Source: Bacteroidaceae bacterium (GTDB taxonomy: Bacteria > Bacteroidota > Bacteroidia > Bacteroidales > Bacteroidaceae). Taken from it: DNA of 23,986 bases. The notes below the pieces were generated by a model, which saw only the letters and a program-made list of their open reading frames with translations, searched no databases and was not told where the DNA came from. Both the position numbers and the translations under genes were made by a program. This document shows, piece by piece, positions 15,313-23,223 of this stretch; the stretch's first letter is position 1; the number at the start of each line of letters is the position of its first letter. The DNA is taken from the NCBI GenBank assembly GCA_030843315.1, contig JAUUPT010000057.1:1-23986 (forward strand), read 5' to 3'.

Positions 15313-17577
15313 TTGAAACGTTTATTATTAATATGGATTGGGATTTGTTTCTTGCTTTCGGGTTCGCAGAAAGCAATGGCTGCTGTGCCGGCTTCTTATC
15401 CTACTGACCACTGGACGCGTTCGGCAGACTCCATTATGACAAAAGTCATCTTTTTTGCCCCTCTCTACGAGCGCATTGTGGAAAGCTATAAAGCCGAACT
15501 CTATATAAAAGGTTGGGTGAACATCCGCAAGAAGAACCATATCCTCCGTTATATTCCCTCTATGTTCCGTCCCAAGAAGGGAGTGCGGGAGTATATGATG
15601 GAGACATACAGCGACCTGCACTTCACCGCTCCGAATATCTATGACCAGAAGGTGAAGGCAAGCGTCGGTACCGCTTCCGAGTTCTGGGAGCTGGATGGGC
15701 GGCTGCCCGAATATTTCCATATCAACATCTATTCTTCCACCTTATTATATGACAAACTGCTTTCCCCCTTAGCCTCCAATGCCAAGAAGTTCTATACCTA
15801 TCGCATCGATTCGGTGATGGGCGACGCGCATAACTTGCAGTATAGGATACGCTTCATTCCAAAAACTAAGAGCTTTCAGTTGGTGGGTGGATATATGGTG
15901 GTGAGCGATAATGTGTGGAGTGTGCGCGAGATACGCTTTGCCGGAAGTTCCGAGATGGTGCGCTTCAACAATTTGGTGAAGATGGGTGAAGTGGGCGAGT
16001 CGGATGAATTCCTGCCGAAGCAATACGATGTAGAAGCCACTTTTCGCTTCCTGGGCAATGTGATAGATGGCAGTTATGAGGCAGTACTCGATTATAAGAA
16101 TATCATTCAGAAGACTCCTGCCACTGTCAGGAAGCCAAGGACGAAGAGCAAATATGATTTGTCCGAATCGTATACCTTGCGTACCGATACGAATGCCTAC
16201 CAACGGGATACGACCTATTTCAATGCCTTGCGTCCTGTTCCTTTGTCGTCTCATGAAAAGACGTTGTATCAAGACTACTTCTTGCGGCGCGACACGCTTT
16301 CCAACAAAAAGAAGAAGCCTGAGAATGACAGGTTGGAGTTTTGGGGACAATTAGGGGATGCCCTGATCAGCCGATATACGGTGGACCTTGCCAAGATGGG
16401 TAGTGTTCGTTGCTCTCCGCTTATCAATCCGTTCTTGTTGAGCTATAGTGGCAAGCATGGCCTTTCGTATCGGCAGGAGTTCAAGTACAACCGTCTTTTT
16501 AAGGGTGATCGTTTGCTGCGTATCGTTCCGCGGATCGGTTATACTTTCAAGGATCACGAATTCTACTGGCGGATAAAGTCTGATTTTGATTACTGGCCTC
16601 GCAAACGGGCGGCCCTGCATGTGGACTTTGGTAATGGTAACCGCATTTATAGCAGTGATGTGTTGAGCGATCTGAAAGCTATTCCCGACAGTCTCTTTGA
16701 TTTCAATCAGATACATTTGGATTACTTCAAGGATTTGTACCTGAATATACGTCATAGTTGGGAGATTGTAAACGGCCTGTCGCTCGACGTAGGTGTGTCC
16801 ATGCATAGGCGTACGGAAGTAAACCGCTCCAAGTTTGTTCTGAATTACCCCAATATGCCGTCAGTCATGTCGGCTACGAGGACCGTTTCCGGTGGCGGTT
16901 CGCCTCTCTTCCCGAATTTCGATCCGAATGTGCTGAATAAGTTTCGCCATGCTTACAACAGCTTTGCTCCCCGTGTCCGCTTGTCCTGGACTCCGGGACA
17001 GTACTATTATATGAACGGTGCGCGCAAAATGAATCTCTATTCCAAGTATCCTACCATCTCGGTAGATTGGGAACGGGGAATCAGCGGAGTGTTGAAGAGC
17101 AGTGGTTCGTATGAGCGTATTGAACTCGACTTGCAGCACAACATTCCCTTAGGACTGATGCGCGACCTCTATTTCCGTTTAGGTTGGGGAGAGTTTACGA
17201 ACCAGAAGGAACTGTATTTTGTTGATTTTGCCAATTTCACCCGCTCCAATCTCCCGATGGGCTGGAATGATGAAATAGGCGGTGTGTTCCAGCTGCTCGA
17301 CAGCCGTTGGTACAACTCTTCCCGCAAGTACCTGCGCGGGCATGTCACCTACGAAGCTCCTTTCCTGATACTTCCCCATCTGATGAAGTACACCCAGTAT
17401 GTTCTGAATGAACGCTTGTATCTGAATGCGTTAGTCGTGCCTCACTTGAAGCCCTATTTGGAAGTAGGCTATGGCATCGGTACGCATATCTTCGACTTCG
17501 GCTTGTTTGCCGGCTTTGCCAATTGGAAGTATCAGGAGATAGGCTGCAAGTTCACCTTCGAGTTGTTCAATAAGTAA
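15313..17577 (+). CDS. DUF5686-family outer-membrane protein
   Basis: A 754-residue secreted protein that I assign to the Bacteroidota DUF5686 family; function is unknown. A TTG start at 15313 is chosen: AAGGAG (15299-15304) is correctly spaced, it gives a clean signal peptide (KRLLLIWIGICFLLSGSQKAMA), and the frame's earlier GTG at 15259 lies upstream of the -7 box. The first 300 residues form a periplasmic beta domain (KAELYIKGWVNIRKK, FQLVGGYMVVSDNVWSVREI). The remainder has alternating aromatic-hydrophobic strands typical of an outer-membrane beta-barrel, and it ends in Phe-Glu-Leu-Phe-Asn-Lys, close to a barrel terminus. No CarboxypepD_reg-like domain is seen at the N-terminus, although some relatives have one. 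It is a single gene between glnN and the pantothenate kinase gene, with its own promoter. Confidence 0.82.
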   Translation: MKRLLLIWIGICFLLSGSQKAMAAVPASYPTDHWTRSADSIMTKVIFFAPLYERIVESYKAELYIKGWVNIRKKNHILRYIPSMFRPKKGVREYMMETYSDLHFTAPNIYDQKVKASVGTASEFWELDGRLPEYFHINIYSSTLLYDKLLSPLASNAKKFYTYRIDSVMGDAHNLQYRIRFIPKTKSFQLVGGYMVVSDNVWSVREIRFAGSSEMVRFNNLVKMGEVGESDEFLPKQYDVEATFRFLGNVIDGSYEAVLDYKNIIQKTPATVRKPRTKSKYDLSESYTLRTDTNAYQRDTTYFNALRPVPLSSHEKTLYQDYFLRRDTLSNKKKKPENDRLEFWGQLGDALISRYTVDLAKMGSVRCSPLINPFLLSYSGKHGLSYRQEFKYNRLFKGDRLLRIVPRIGYTFKDHEFYWRIKSDFDYWPRKRAALHVDFGNGNRIYSSDVLSDLKAIPDSLFDFNQIHLDYFKDLYLNIRHSWEIVNGLSLDVGVSMHRRTEVNRSKFVLNYPNMPSVMSATRTVSGGGSPLFPNFDPNVLNKFRHAYNSFAPRVRLSWTPGQYYYMNGARKMNLYSKYPTISVDWERGISGVLKSSGSYERIELDLQHNIPLGLMRDLYFRLGWGEFTNQKELYFVDFANFTRSNLPMGWNDEIGGVFQLLDSRWYNSSRKYLRGHVTYEAPFLILPHLMKYTQYVLNERLYLNALVVPHLKPYLEVGYGIGTHIFDFGLFAGFANWKYQEIGCKFTFELFNK

Positions 17578-17637
17578 ACGTCCCATTATCCCTATCCGAA
17601 CTTACCTACCACGGGGAGAAAACATTCTTTGGCTACG

Positions 17638-17739
17638 ATGTAATCTAAGAATAAAGGCTTTATTCTTAGAAATAAAGATTGTATTCTTATAAATAAAGCT
17701 TTTATTCTTAAGAATAAAGCCTTTATTCTAAGATTACAT
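17638..17739. repeat. 102-bp palindrome built of four tandem ~21-bp units
   Basis: Outer arms ATGTAATCT (17638-17646) and AGATTACAT (17731-17739) enclose four consecutive units of 20-21 bp starting at 17644, 17664, 17685 and 17706. The unit pattern is TCTTA-NN-AATAAAG-NN-TTTAT. Each unit is nearly self-complementary and the whole block is also palindromic. It lies between the DUF5686 gene and the pantothenate kinase gene. Confidence 0.85.
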
Positions 17740-17803
17740 TGCGTCGGCAGAAACTTTTAGTACAAGTGAACCGAACTTTTAGAGGCGGTAATTACAATTT
17801 TTG

Positions 17804-17811
17804 TACCTTTG
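17804..17811 (+). promoter_or_regulatory. Promoter -7 box for coaW
   Basis: TACCTTTG fits TAnnTTTG, 19 bp before ATG 17831. It lies inside the longer frame that begins at 17801, which supports the later start. The -33 element is weak. Confidence 0.5.
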
Positions 17812-17830
17812 CCGCAAATTACTTGAAGCT

Positions 17831-18655
17831 ATGGGTATAGTAATAGGAATAGATGTGGGCGGAAGTACCACGAAAATCGTTGGAATAGACGGGGAGGAGA
17901 TACATTCCCCCATGTTTATCACTGCCGCCGACCCGGTGACTTCTTTGTTCGGAGCATTCGGCAAGTATATTTATGATAACGGCATCCAACTGTCCGATGT
18001 GGAGCAGGTGATGCTGACAGGGGTGGGAAGTGCTTTTGTAGATAGTCCTCTGTACGGACTGCCTACCCGCAAGGCCGATGAGTTTATAGCCAATGCCCTG
18101 GGTGCGCGTCATGCTACGGATATAGACCGGTTGATTGTAGTCAGTATGGGTACGGGTACTTCTTTTGTCAGGATAGACGGAGATAAGATACAGCATATCG
18201 GAGGTTTGGGCATCGGTGGCGGAACCTTGCAGGGACTTTCGCGGTTGCTGCTGAAAACGCATGATATTCATCAGGTGGCGGAGTTGGCAGAGAAAGGGGA
18301 TGTGACCCGCGTCAACCTGCAAATCGGTGATATCTGTAATACGGCTATACCGGACCTGCCGGTAAGTGCAACCGCTTCTTTGTTTGGAAAGGCGGACAGT
18401 AATGCTTCGCAGGAAGATATAGCCAGCGGCATCATCTATACTGTTCTTCAAACGATAGGAGGGGCTGCTGTGCTTTCAGCCTTGAATAGCCCAATTCAGG
18501 ATTTCGTTCTGATAGGAAACTTGACTCAACTTCCGCAATGCCGGGAGGTTTTCCCAAAGATGGAGAGTATATATAATGTGCATTTCCATATACCGCCCTA
18601 TGCCGAATATAGAACCGCGATAGGGGCGGCATTGTCATATATAAAGGAGAAATAG
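17831..18655 (+). CDS. coaW: Type II pantothenate kinase (CoaW-like)
   Basis: A 274-residue kinase of the first coenzyme A step, pantothenate to 4'-phosphopantothenate. The ASKHA phosphate-1 motif GIDVGGSTTKIVG lies at 6-18, then GTGTSF (about 114-119) and the glycine-rich GGLGIGGGTLQGL segment (about 127-140). These match, from memory, Staphylococcus aureus CoaW and eukaryotic PanK rather than the bacterial CoaA or CoaX types. Start ATG 17831 (MGIVIGIDVGG) places the phosphate motif at the usual distance from the N-terminus. The last codons fold into a hairpin shared with the convergent hydrolase gene. A BadF/BadG-type ATPase is the main alternative but is less likely given the motifs. Confidence 0.88.
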   Translation: MGIVIGIDVGGSTTKIVGIDGEEIHSPMFITAADPVTSLFGAFGKYIYDNGIQLSDVEQVMLTGVGSAFVDSPLYGLPTRKADEFIANALGARHATDIDRLIVVSMGTGTSFVRIDGDKIQHIGGLGIGGGTLQGLSRLLLKTHDIHQVAELAEKGDVTRVNLQIGDICNTAIPDLPVSATASLFGKADSNASQEDIASGIIYTVLQTIGGAAVLSALNSPIQDFVLIGNLTQLPQCREVFPKMESIYNVHFHIPPYAEYRTAIGAALSYIKEK

Positions 18656-18673
18656 GGGGCAGCCCTATTTCTC
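18647..18673. terminator. Bidirectional terminator containing both stop codons
   Basis: GAGAAATAGGG (18647-18657) pairs perfectly with CCCTATTTCTC (18663-18673) around a 5-base loop, and CTTT follows on the plus strand. The TAG of coaW (18653-18655) and the TAG of the hydrolase (18665-18667, minus) both lie in the stem. Confidence 0.75.
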
Positions 18674-19489
18674 TTTCGTCAGTTCTTTTATCCGTCTATT
18701 TATCAGGATGCAAGCAGGTGCAGCCACGGCACCGTGGTCGAAGCCTTCCATCTGATAGAGGGTTACATCTTGTCCCAAAGCCTTGAGCAGCGCATACAGA
18801 TGGGCGTTCTCTTCGTACCGGGCCAGCATTTCCAGGTCTTTATCTCCGGTAATGAGTATCATGGGAGAGGCATCTTTCCGTACATTATTAGATGGAGCAT
18901 ACTTATCTATAATAGGAGTATCCGACGGTAGCCCACGTTCTTTGCGGATGGTATAATGTGTCGTAGTCTGTCCGCTGATGGGAAAAGCGCCTGCCAGCTT
19001 GTTGGCATCTACACCCCATCTGCCTAAATAGCTTTTATCCAGGTTGAGCATCAGGCAGAGATAACCACCGGCGGAATGTCCGGCGATATAAATCTTATCT
19101 TTACTTCCGCCGAATCGCTCGATGTTCTCGAAAGTCCAGGCGACGGCCTCTGCCGCATCTTCCGTATAAGCCGGATTCTTAGCACGCGGGCTGAGGCGGT
19201 AGTTGACGGCTATCACGGCATATCCCTGTTTCATGAGTTCTTGGGGGAAGTGCTTGCTTCCGCCTTCGAGACCGCCGCCATGAAACCAGACGAGAGTTGC
19301 AAAGTCTTTCTTATCAGTGGGGTAGCAGATGTCGAGCTTGCAACGCTCCAGTTTATAAGCATTGGTTTCTCCGGGGTGGAGGTAGGAGATGTCTTTCTGA
19401 ATACGATACCCGTCGGAGGCAGTCGGGTTCTGGCTATAACATAATAATACGCAACAAATGGCGAAAATACCGGTAATTATCCTTTTCAT
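18665..19489 (-). CDS. Secreted alpha/beta hydrolase (carboxylesterase, HSL/BD-FAE-like)
   Basis: A 274-residue exported hydrolase. A signal peptide (MKRIITGIFAICCVLLCYSQ, likely cleavage after residue 20-24) is present; no proper lipobox is seen, as Leu precedes Cys17. The oxyanion motif HGGG is at 70-73, the nucleophile S139 in GHSAGG (137-142), the acid D216 or D218 in GDKD and the base H252 in DHG. This order and the HGGG motif place it among hormone-sensitive-lipase-like esterases; the substrate is unknown. It is a monocistronic gene convergent with coaW. A -7 box TACCTTTG (minus strand, 19527-19534) lies 38 bp upstream. It could deacylate diet or host glycans, but no polysaccharide-utilisation genes are nearby to support that. 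Confidence 0.88.
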   Translation of the reverse strand: MKRIITGIFAICCVLLCYSQNPTASDGYRIQKDISYLHPGETNAYKLERCKLDICYPTDKKDFATLVWFHGGGLEGGSKHFPQELMKQGYAVIAVNYRLSPRAKNPAYTEDAAEAVAWTFENIERFGGSKDKIYIAGHSAGGYLCLMLNLDKSYLGRWGVDANKLAGAFPISGQTTTHYTIRKERGLPSDTPIIDKYAPSNNVRKDASPMILITGDKDLEMLARYEENAHLYALLKALGQDVTLYQMEGFDHGAVAAPACILINRRIKELTKEK

Positions 19490-19526
19490 ATGAATCGTGG
19501 TAAAAGATTAAGTAATTAAAACAATA

Positions 19527-19534
19527 CAAAGGTA
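19527..19534 (-). promoter_or_regulatory. Promoter -7 box for the hydrolase gene
   Basis: TACCTTTG on the minus strand fits TAnnTTTG. No clear TTG lies about 20 bp upstream. It is back-to-back with the rpsA promoter. Confidence 0.45.
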
Positions 19535-19578
19535 GCGCTTTTAATTGGTTATTTAGCAGATGTTTTGCCTGCTTTTTG

Positions 19579-19610
19579 TTTTGTAGTTCAAGAAAATACT
19601 CCTATCTTTG
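19579..19610 (+). promoter_or_regulatory. Promoter for rpsA
   Basis: TTTTG (19579-19583), a 19-bp gap and TATCTTTG (19603-19610) form a near-ideal Bacteroides promoter, leaving a leader of about 60 bases before the rpsA ATG. Confidence 0.75.
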
Positions 19611-19623
19611 CGCCCGATTTACA

Positions 19624-19653
19624 ATGAGTCAACATAAAGTCTCACTTAATTAA
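19624..19653 (+). other. Short upstream ORF (9 codons) in the rpsA leader
   Basis: ATG 19624 to TAA 19651-19653 encodes MSQHKVSLN and begins only about 8 bases after the expected transcription start. It ends 23 bases before rpsA. Translation is not shown. Confidence 0.3.
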
Positions 19654-19676
19654 CGAGTTAAACAATTTATTTATTA

Positions 19677-21473
19677 ATGGAAAATTTAAAGAATGTGGCT
19701 CCTATTGAAGATTTCAACTGGGATGCTTATGAGAACGGTGAATCCGTAGCAAGTGCAAGTCACGAAGACTTGGAAAAGGCGTATGACGACACGCTGAACA
19801 AGGTTAACGACCGCGAGGTAGTTGACGGAACCGTAATTGCAATGAACAAGCGTGAGGTAGTTGTGAACATCGGTTACAAATCAGACGGTATCATTCCGAT
19901 GAGTGAATTCCGTTACAATCCGGAACTGAAGGTAGGTGATACGGTAGAAGTATACATCGAAAATCAGGAAGACAAAAAAGGACAGCTCGTTCTGTCTCAC
20001 CGCAAAGCCCGCGCTACTCGTTCTTGGGATCGCGTTAACGCTGCTTTGGAAAACGAAGAAATTATCAAGGGTTACATCAAGTGCCGCACGAAGGGTGGTA
20101 TGATCGTAGACGTATTCGGAATCGAAGCATTCTTGCCGGGTTCTCAGATCGACGTTAAACCGATCCGCGACTATGATGTATTCGTTGGCAAAACAATGGA
20201 ATTCAAAGTGGTTAAAATCAACCAGGAATTCAAAAACGTTGTTGTATCTCACAAGGCTCTTATCGAAGCTGAACTGGAACAACAGAAGAAAGAAATTATC
20301 GGTAAGCTCGAAAAAGGACAAGTCCTCGAAGGTACCGTTAAGAATATCACTTCCTATGGTGTATTCATCGACCTGGGTGGCGTAGACGGTTTGATTCACA
20401 TCACCGACCTTTCTTGGGGCCGTGTTAGCGATCCGAAAGAAGTGGTTGAACTCGACCAGAAGCTCAACGTCGTTATCCTTGACTTCGACGACGAGAAGAA
20501 GCGTATCGCTCTTGGTCTGAAGCAACTTACTCCTCATCCTTGGGATGCTCTCGACACTAACCTGAAGGTGGGTGACCACGTGAAGGGTAGAGTAGTCGTT
20601 ATGGCTGACTACGGTGCATTCATCGAAATTGCTGCCGGCGTTGAAGGTCTGATCCACGTTTCTGAAATGTCTTGGAGCCAGCACTTGCGTTCTGCACAAG
20701 ATTTCATGAAGGTAGGCGACGAAGTAGAAGCTGTAGTTCTGACTTTGGATCGTGAAGAACGTAAGATGTCTCTCGGTATCAAGCAGCTGAAGTCTGATCC
20801 TTGGGAAACTATCGAAGAAAAATATCCTATCGGCTCTAAGCACACAGCTAAGGTTCGTAACTTCACTAACTTCGGTGTATTCGTAGAAATCGAAGAAGGT
20901 GTAGACGGCTTGATCCACATCTCTGACCTGTCTTGGACGAAGAAGGTGAAACATCCTTCTGAATTTACTCAGATTGGTGCCGACATCGACGTACAGGTTC
21001 TGGAAATCGACAAGGAAAACCGTCGCTTGAGTCTCGGTCACAAGCAACTCGAAGAGAACCCCTGGGATGTATTCGAAACTGTATTTACAGTAGGTTCGGT
21101 ACACGAAGGTACTATCATCGAAGTGCTGGATAAGGGTGCTGTTGTTGCTCTGCCTTATGGCGTAGAAGGTTTCGCTACTCCGAAACACCTCGTTAAGGAA
21201 GACGGCTCACAGGCTCAGTTGGATGAGAAACTGGAATTCAAGGTTATCGAGTTCAACAAGGACGCTAAGCGTATCATCCTTTCTCACAGCCGTATCTTCG
21301 AAGATGCTGCAAAGGCAGAAGAAAGAGCTGAAAAGAAGGCTGCTAAGAAGACTACCACTAACAAGAGAGAAGAGGCTGCTCCTGCTATCCAAAACCAGGC
21401 TGCTTCTACTACTTTGGGTGACATCGACGCTTTGGCTGCTTTGAAAGAACAGATGGAAGCCGGAAAGAAGTAA
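19677..21473 (+). CDS. rpsA: 30S ribosomal protein S1
   Basis: A 598-residue S1 protein that helps mRNA bind the 30S subunit. Six S1 RNA-binding repeats can be followed: about 45-110, 128-192, 213-281, 298-368, 385-455 and 472-540. The best-conserved ones carry the GVFIDLGGVDGLIHITDLSW type of signature. A Lys/Ala-rich tail (about 550-575) precedes the end ALKEQMEAGKK. Codon use is visibly biased toward a small set, as expected for a highly expressed gene. No Shine-Dalgarno sequence is visible before ATG 19677; the leader is A/T-rich, as is usual for Bacteroidota. Single gene with strong promoter and intrinsic terminator. Confidence 0.98.
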   Translation: MENLKNVAPIEDFNWDAYENGESVASASHEDLEKAYDDTLNKVNDREVVDGTVIAMNKREVVVNIGYKSDGIIPMSEFRYNPELKVGDTVEVYIENQEDKKGQLVLSHRKARATRSWDRVNAALENEEIIKGYIKCRTKGGMIVDVFGIEAFLPGSQIDVKPIRDYDVFVGKTMEFKVVKINQEFKNVVVSHKALIEAELEQQKKEIIGKLEKGQVLEGTVKNITSYGVFIDLGGVDGLIHITDLSWGRVSDPKEVVELDQKLNVVILDFDDEKKRIALGLKQLTPHPWDALDTNLKVGDHVKGRVVVMADYGAFIEIAAGVEGLIHVSEMSWSQHLRSAQDFMKVGDEVEAVVLTLDREERKMSLGIKQLKSDPWETIEEKYPIGSKHTAKVRNFTNFGVFVEIEEGVDGLIHISDLSWTKKVKHPSEFTQIGADIDVQVLEIDKENRRLSLGHKQLEENPWDVFETVFTVGSVHEGTIIEVLDKGAVVALPYGVEGFATPKHLVKEDGSQAQLDEKLEFKVIEFNKDAKRIILSHSRIFEDAAKAEERAEKKAAKKTTTNKREEAAPAIQNQAASTTLGDIDALAALKEQMEAGKK

Positions 21474-21497
21474 TCACTTCCTATATATAAATAAGGT

Positions 21498-21533
21498 GAA
21501 AGGCGCTTGTGTATACAGGCGCCTTTCCTTTTT
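21498..21533 (+). terminator. Intrinsic terminator of rpsA
   Basis: GAAAGGCGC (21498-21506) pairs with GCGCCTTTC (21519-21527) around a 12-base loop and is followed by CTTTTT. Confidence 0.88.
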
Positions 21534-21540
21534 CCTGATT

Positions 21541-21612
21541 GGAACACAAATTACGCAAATTGCATGAATATCTCTTTTCTTAGATTTGTGTAATTTGCGT
21601 AATTTGTGTTCC
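21541..21612. repeat. Perfect 21-bp inverted repeat before rnz
   Basis: Arms 21541-21561 and 21592-21612 are perfect inverse complements. The right side reads as three 9-10 bp units (ATTTGTGTA, ATTTGCGTA, ATTTGTGTT), the same design as the repeat at 11861-11948 with different letters. It ends 11 bp before the rnz start. Confidence 0.85.
21560..21588 (+). promoter_or_regulatory. Promoter candidate for rnz inside the repeat
   Basis: TTG (21560-21562), an 18-bp gap and TAGATTTG (21581-21588) resemble the Bacteroides promoter. The elements lie in the arm and loop of the inverted repeat, so the match may partly be a by-product of the repeat. Confidence 0.35.
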
Positions 21613-21623
21613 TTTGTATCACT

Positions 21624-22538
21624 ATGGAGAAATTCGAACTACATATTCTCGGTTGTGGATCGGCATTGCCCACTACCCGGCATTTCCCTACTTCGCAAGT
21701 AGTGAACGCACGCGATAAATTGTTTATGATTGATTGTGGTGAGGGGGCGCAGTTGCAGTTCCGCAAGTCCCGCCTCAAGTTCTCAAGGCTGAATCATATC
21801 TTCATTTCGCATTTGCATGGCGATCATTGTTTTGGCTTGCTGGGGCTGATATCCACGCTCAACCTGCTGGGGCGTACTGCCGAATTGCATATCCATTCCC
21901 CTCAGGGGCTGGAGGCTTTATTCACTCCGATGCTCGATTACTTCAACCGGCAGATGACGTATAAGGTGCTCTTCCACGAGTTCGAAACGAAAGAACCGGC
22001 AGTGATTTACGAAGACCGTTCGCTGACGGTGACTACCATTCCCTTGCGGCACCGTATGCCGTGCTGTGGTTTCCTGTTTGCCGAGAAGCAACGCCCCAAC
22101 CACATCATCCGCGAAATGATAGACTTCTACCAAGTGCCCACGTACGAACTGAACCGCATCAAGAACGGTGCCGACTACGTGACGCCTGAAGGAGAGACAA
22201 TTCCGAACAGCCTATTGACACGTCCTTCCGCCCCGCCCCGCAGCTATGCCTATTGCTCAGATACCATCTATATGCCTTCTATTGTGGAGCAGATAAAGGG
22301 CGTCGACCTGCTTTTTCATGAGGCGACCTTTGCCAACGAAGATGCACCGCGTGCCAAAGAGACATTCCACACTACTGCTGCACAAGCCGCCGAAATAGCC
22401 AAAAGCGCCGAAGTAAAGAAACTCCTGATCGGCCATTTCTCGGCACGATACGATGATGAAAACGTATTGCTGCAAGAAGCTTCTGCTGTCTTTTCGGACA
22501 CTCAGCTTGCTAAAGAAACGCTTTGTGTATCGGTATGA
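21624..22538 (+). CDS. rnz: Ribonuclease Z
   Basis: A 304-residue metallo-beta-lactamase-fold endonuclease that trims tRNA 3' ends. The zinc motif HLHGDH lies at 63-68, followed by LLGLISTLNLLGR typical of the family. The PLRHRMPCCGF segment (His near 147) and the C-terminal HFSARY motif supply further metal or structural residues. The start ATG 21624 (MEKFELHILGCGSA) is the usual family start; the frame's GTG at 21606 is inside the inverted repeat and is rejected. It ends 83 bp before the sigma-factor gene, which has its own promoter box. Confidence 0.96.
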   Translation: MEKFELHILGCGSALPTTRHFPTSQVVNARDKLFMIDCGEGAQLQFRKSRLKFSRLNHIFISHLHGDHCFGLLGLISTLNLLGRTAELHIHSPQGLEALFTPMLDYFNRQMTYKVLFHEFETKEPAVIYEDRSLTVTTIPLRHRMPCCGFLFAEKQRPNHIIREMIDFYQVPTYELNRIKNGADYVTPEGETIPNSLLTRPSAPPRSYAYCSDTIYMPSIVEQIKGVDLLFHEATFANEDAPRAKETFHTTAAQAAEIAKSAEVKKLLIGHFSARYDDENVLLQEASAVFSDTQLAKETLCVSV

Positions 22539-22551
22539 ATCAAACTTTTAG

Positions 22552-22559
22552 TATCTTTG
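22552..22559 (+). promoter_or_regulatory. Promoter -7 box for the ECF sigma gene
   Basis: TATCTTTG fits TAnnTTTG, 62 bp before the sigma ATG. No TTG is seen about 20 bp upstream. Confidence 0.45.
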
Positions 22560-22621
22560 CAACCAGTGCAAAGATGGACTGCATCCCAGCACGGTAAATG
22601 AATAAATGCGAATAGAAACTT

Positions 22622-23176
22622 ATGACTTCTTCCTATAATGAACGCGAAGTGTTGGCGCTCTTGCAAAAAGAAAGCACACAAAAGCAGGGATTTGAGATGA
22701 TTGTCGCCCAATATAGCGAGCAGCTTTATTGGCAAATCCGCCGTATGGTGCTTTCCCATGAAGATACGAACGATCTGCTTCAGAACACTTTCATTAAAGC
22801 ATGGACGAATATTGATTACTTCCGGGCCGAGGCAAAGCTTTCCACCTGGCTCTATCGCATTGCTTTGAACGAGTGTCTTACTTTTCTGAACAAACAGCGG
22901 GCCACCTCTATGGTTTCTTTGGACGACCCCGAAGCCGATGCGCTTCAGAAACTGGAGAGCGACCCTTACTTCTCGGGCGACAAAGCGCAGATGATGCTTC
23001 AGAAAGCCCTGCTAACCTTGCCCGAAAAACAACGGATGGTGTTCAACTTGAAATATTATCAGGAAATGAAATATGAGGAAATGTCCGGCATCTTCGGTAC
23101 TACCGTAGGTGCGCTGAAAGCTTCCTACCACCATGCCGTGAAGAAAATAGAAAAGTTTTTGGGTGAAGAGTATTAA
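22622..23176 (+). CDS. ECF-type RNA polymerase sigma factor
   Basis: A 184-residue extracytoplasmic-function sigma factor. Region 2 spans about 15-85 (VAQYSEQLYWQIRRMV, DLLQNTFIKAWTNI, STWLYRIALNECLTFL). After an acidic linker, region 4 spans about 125-180 (ALLTLPEKQRMVFNLKYYQE, MSGIFGTTVGALKASYHHAV). Regions 1 and 3 are absent, as in ECF factors. It is followed 47 bp later by a single-pass membrane protein with a long N-terminal cytoplasmic part and then by an exported helical protein. That order is typical of a sigma, membrane partner and periplasmic effector or sensor set. The target promoters are unknown. Confidence 0.93.
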   Translation: MTSSYNEREVLALLQKESTQKQGFEMIVAQYSEQLYWQIRRMVLSHEDTNDLLQNTFIKAWTNIDYFRAEAKLSTWLYRIALNECLTFLNKQRATSMVSLDDPEADALQKLESDPYFSGDKAQMMLQKALLTLPEKQRMVFNLKYYQEMKYEEMSGIFGTTVGALKASYHHAVKKIEKFLGEEY

Positions 23177-23223
23177 ACCTTTGCCGCGAAACATTGTCTA
23201 ACCAAACAGAGAGGAGATAGCTT

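Noticed and set aside
17644..17739. A short CRISPR array.
   Set aside because: Units are 20-21 bp in direct contact, with no unique spacers, and no cas genes are present.
19881..21188. A 435-codon frame antisense to rpsA.
   Set aside because: Arises from the strongly biased codon use of the S1 gene; no recognisable protein pattern.
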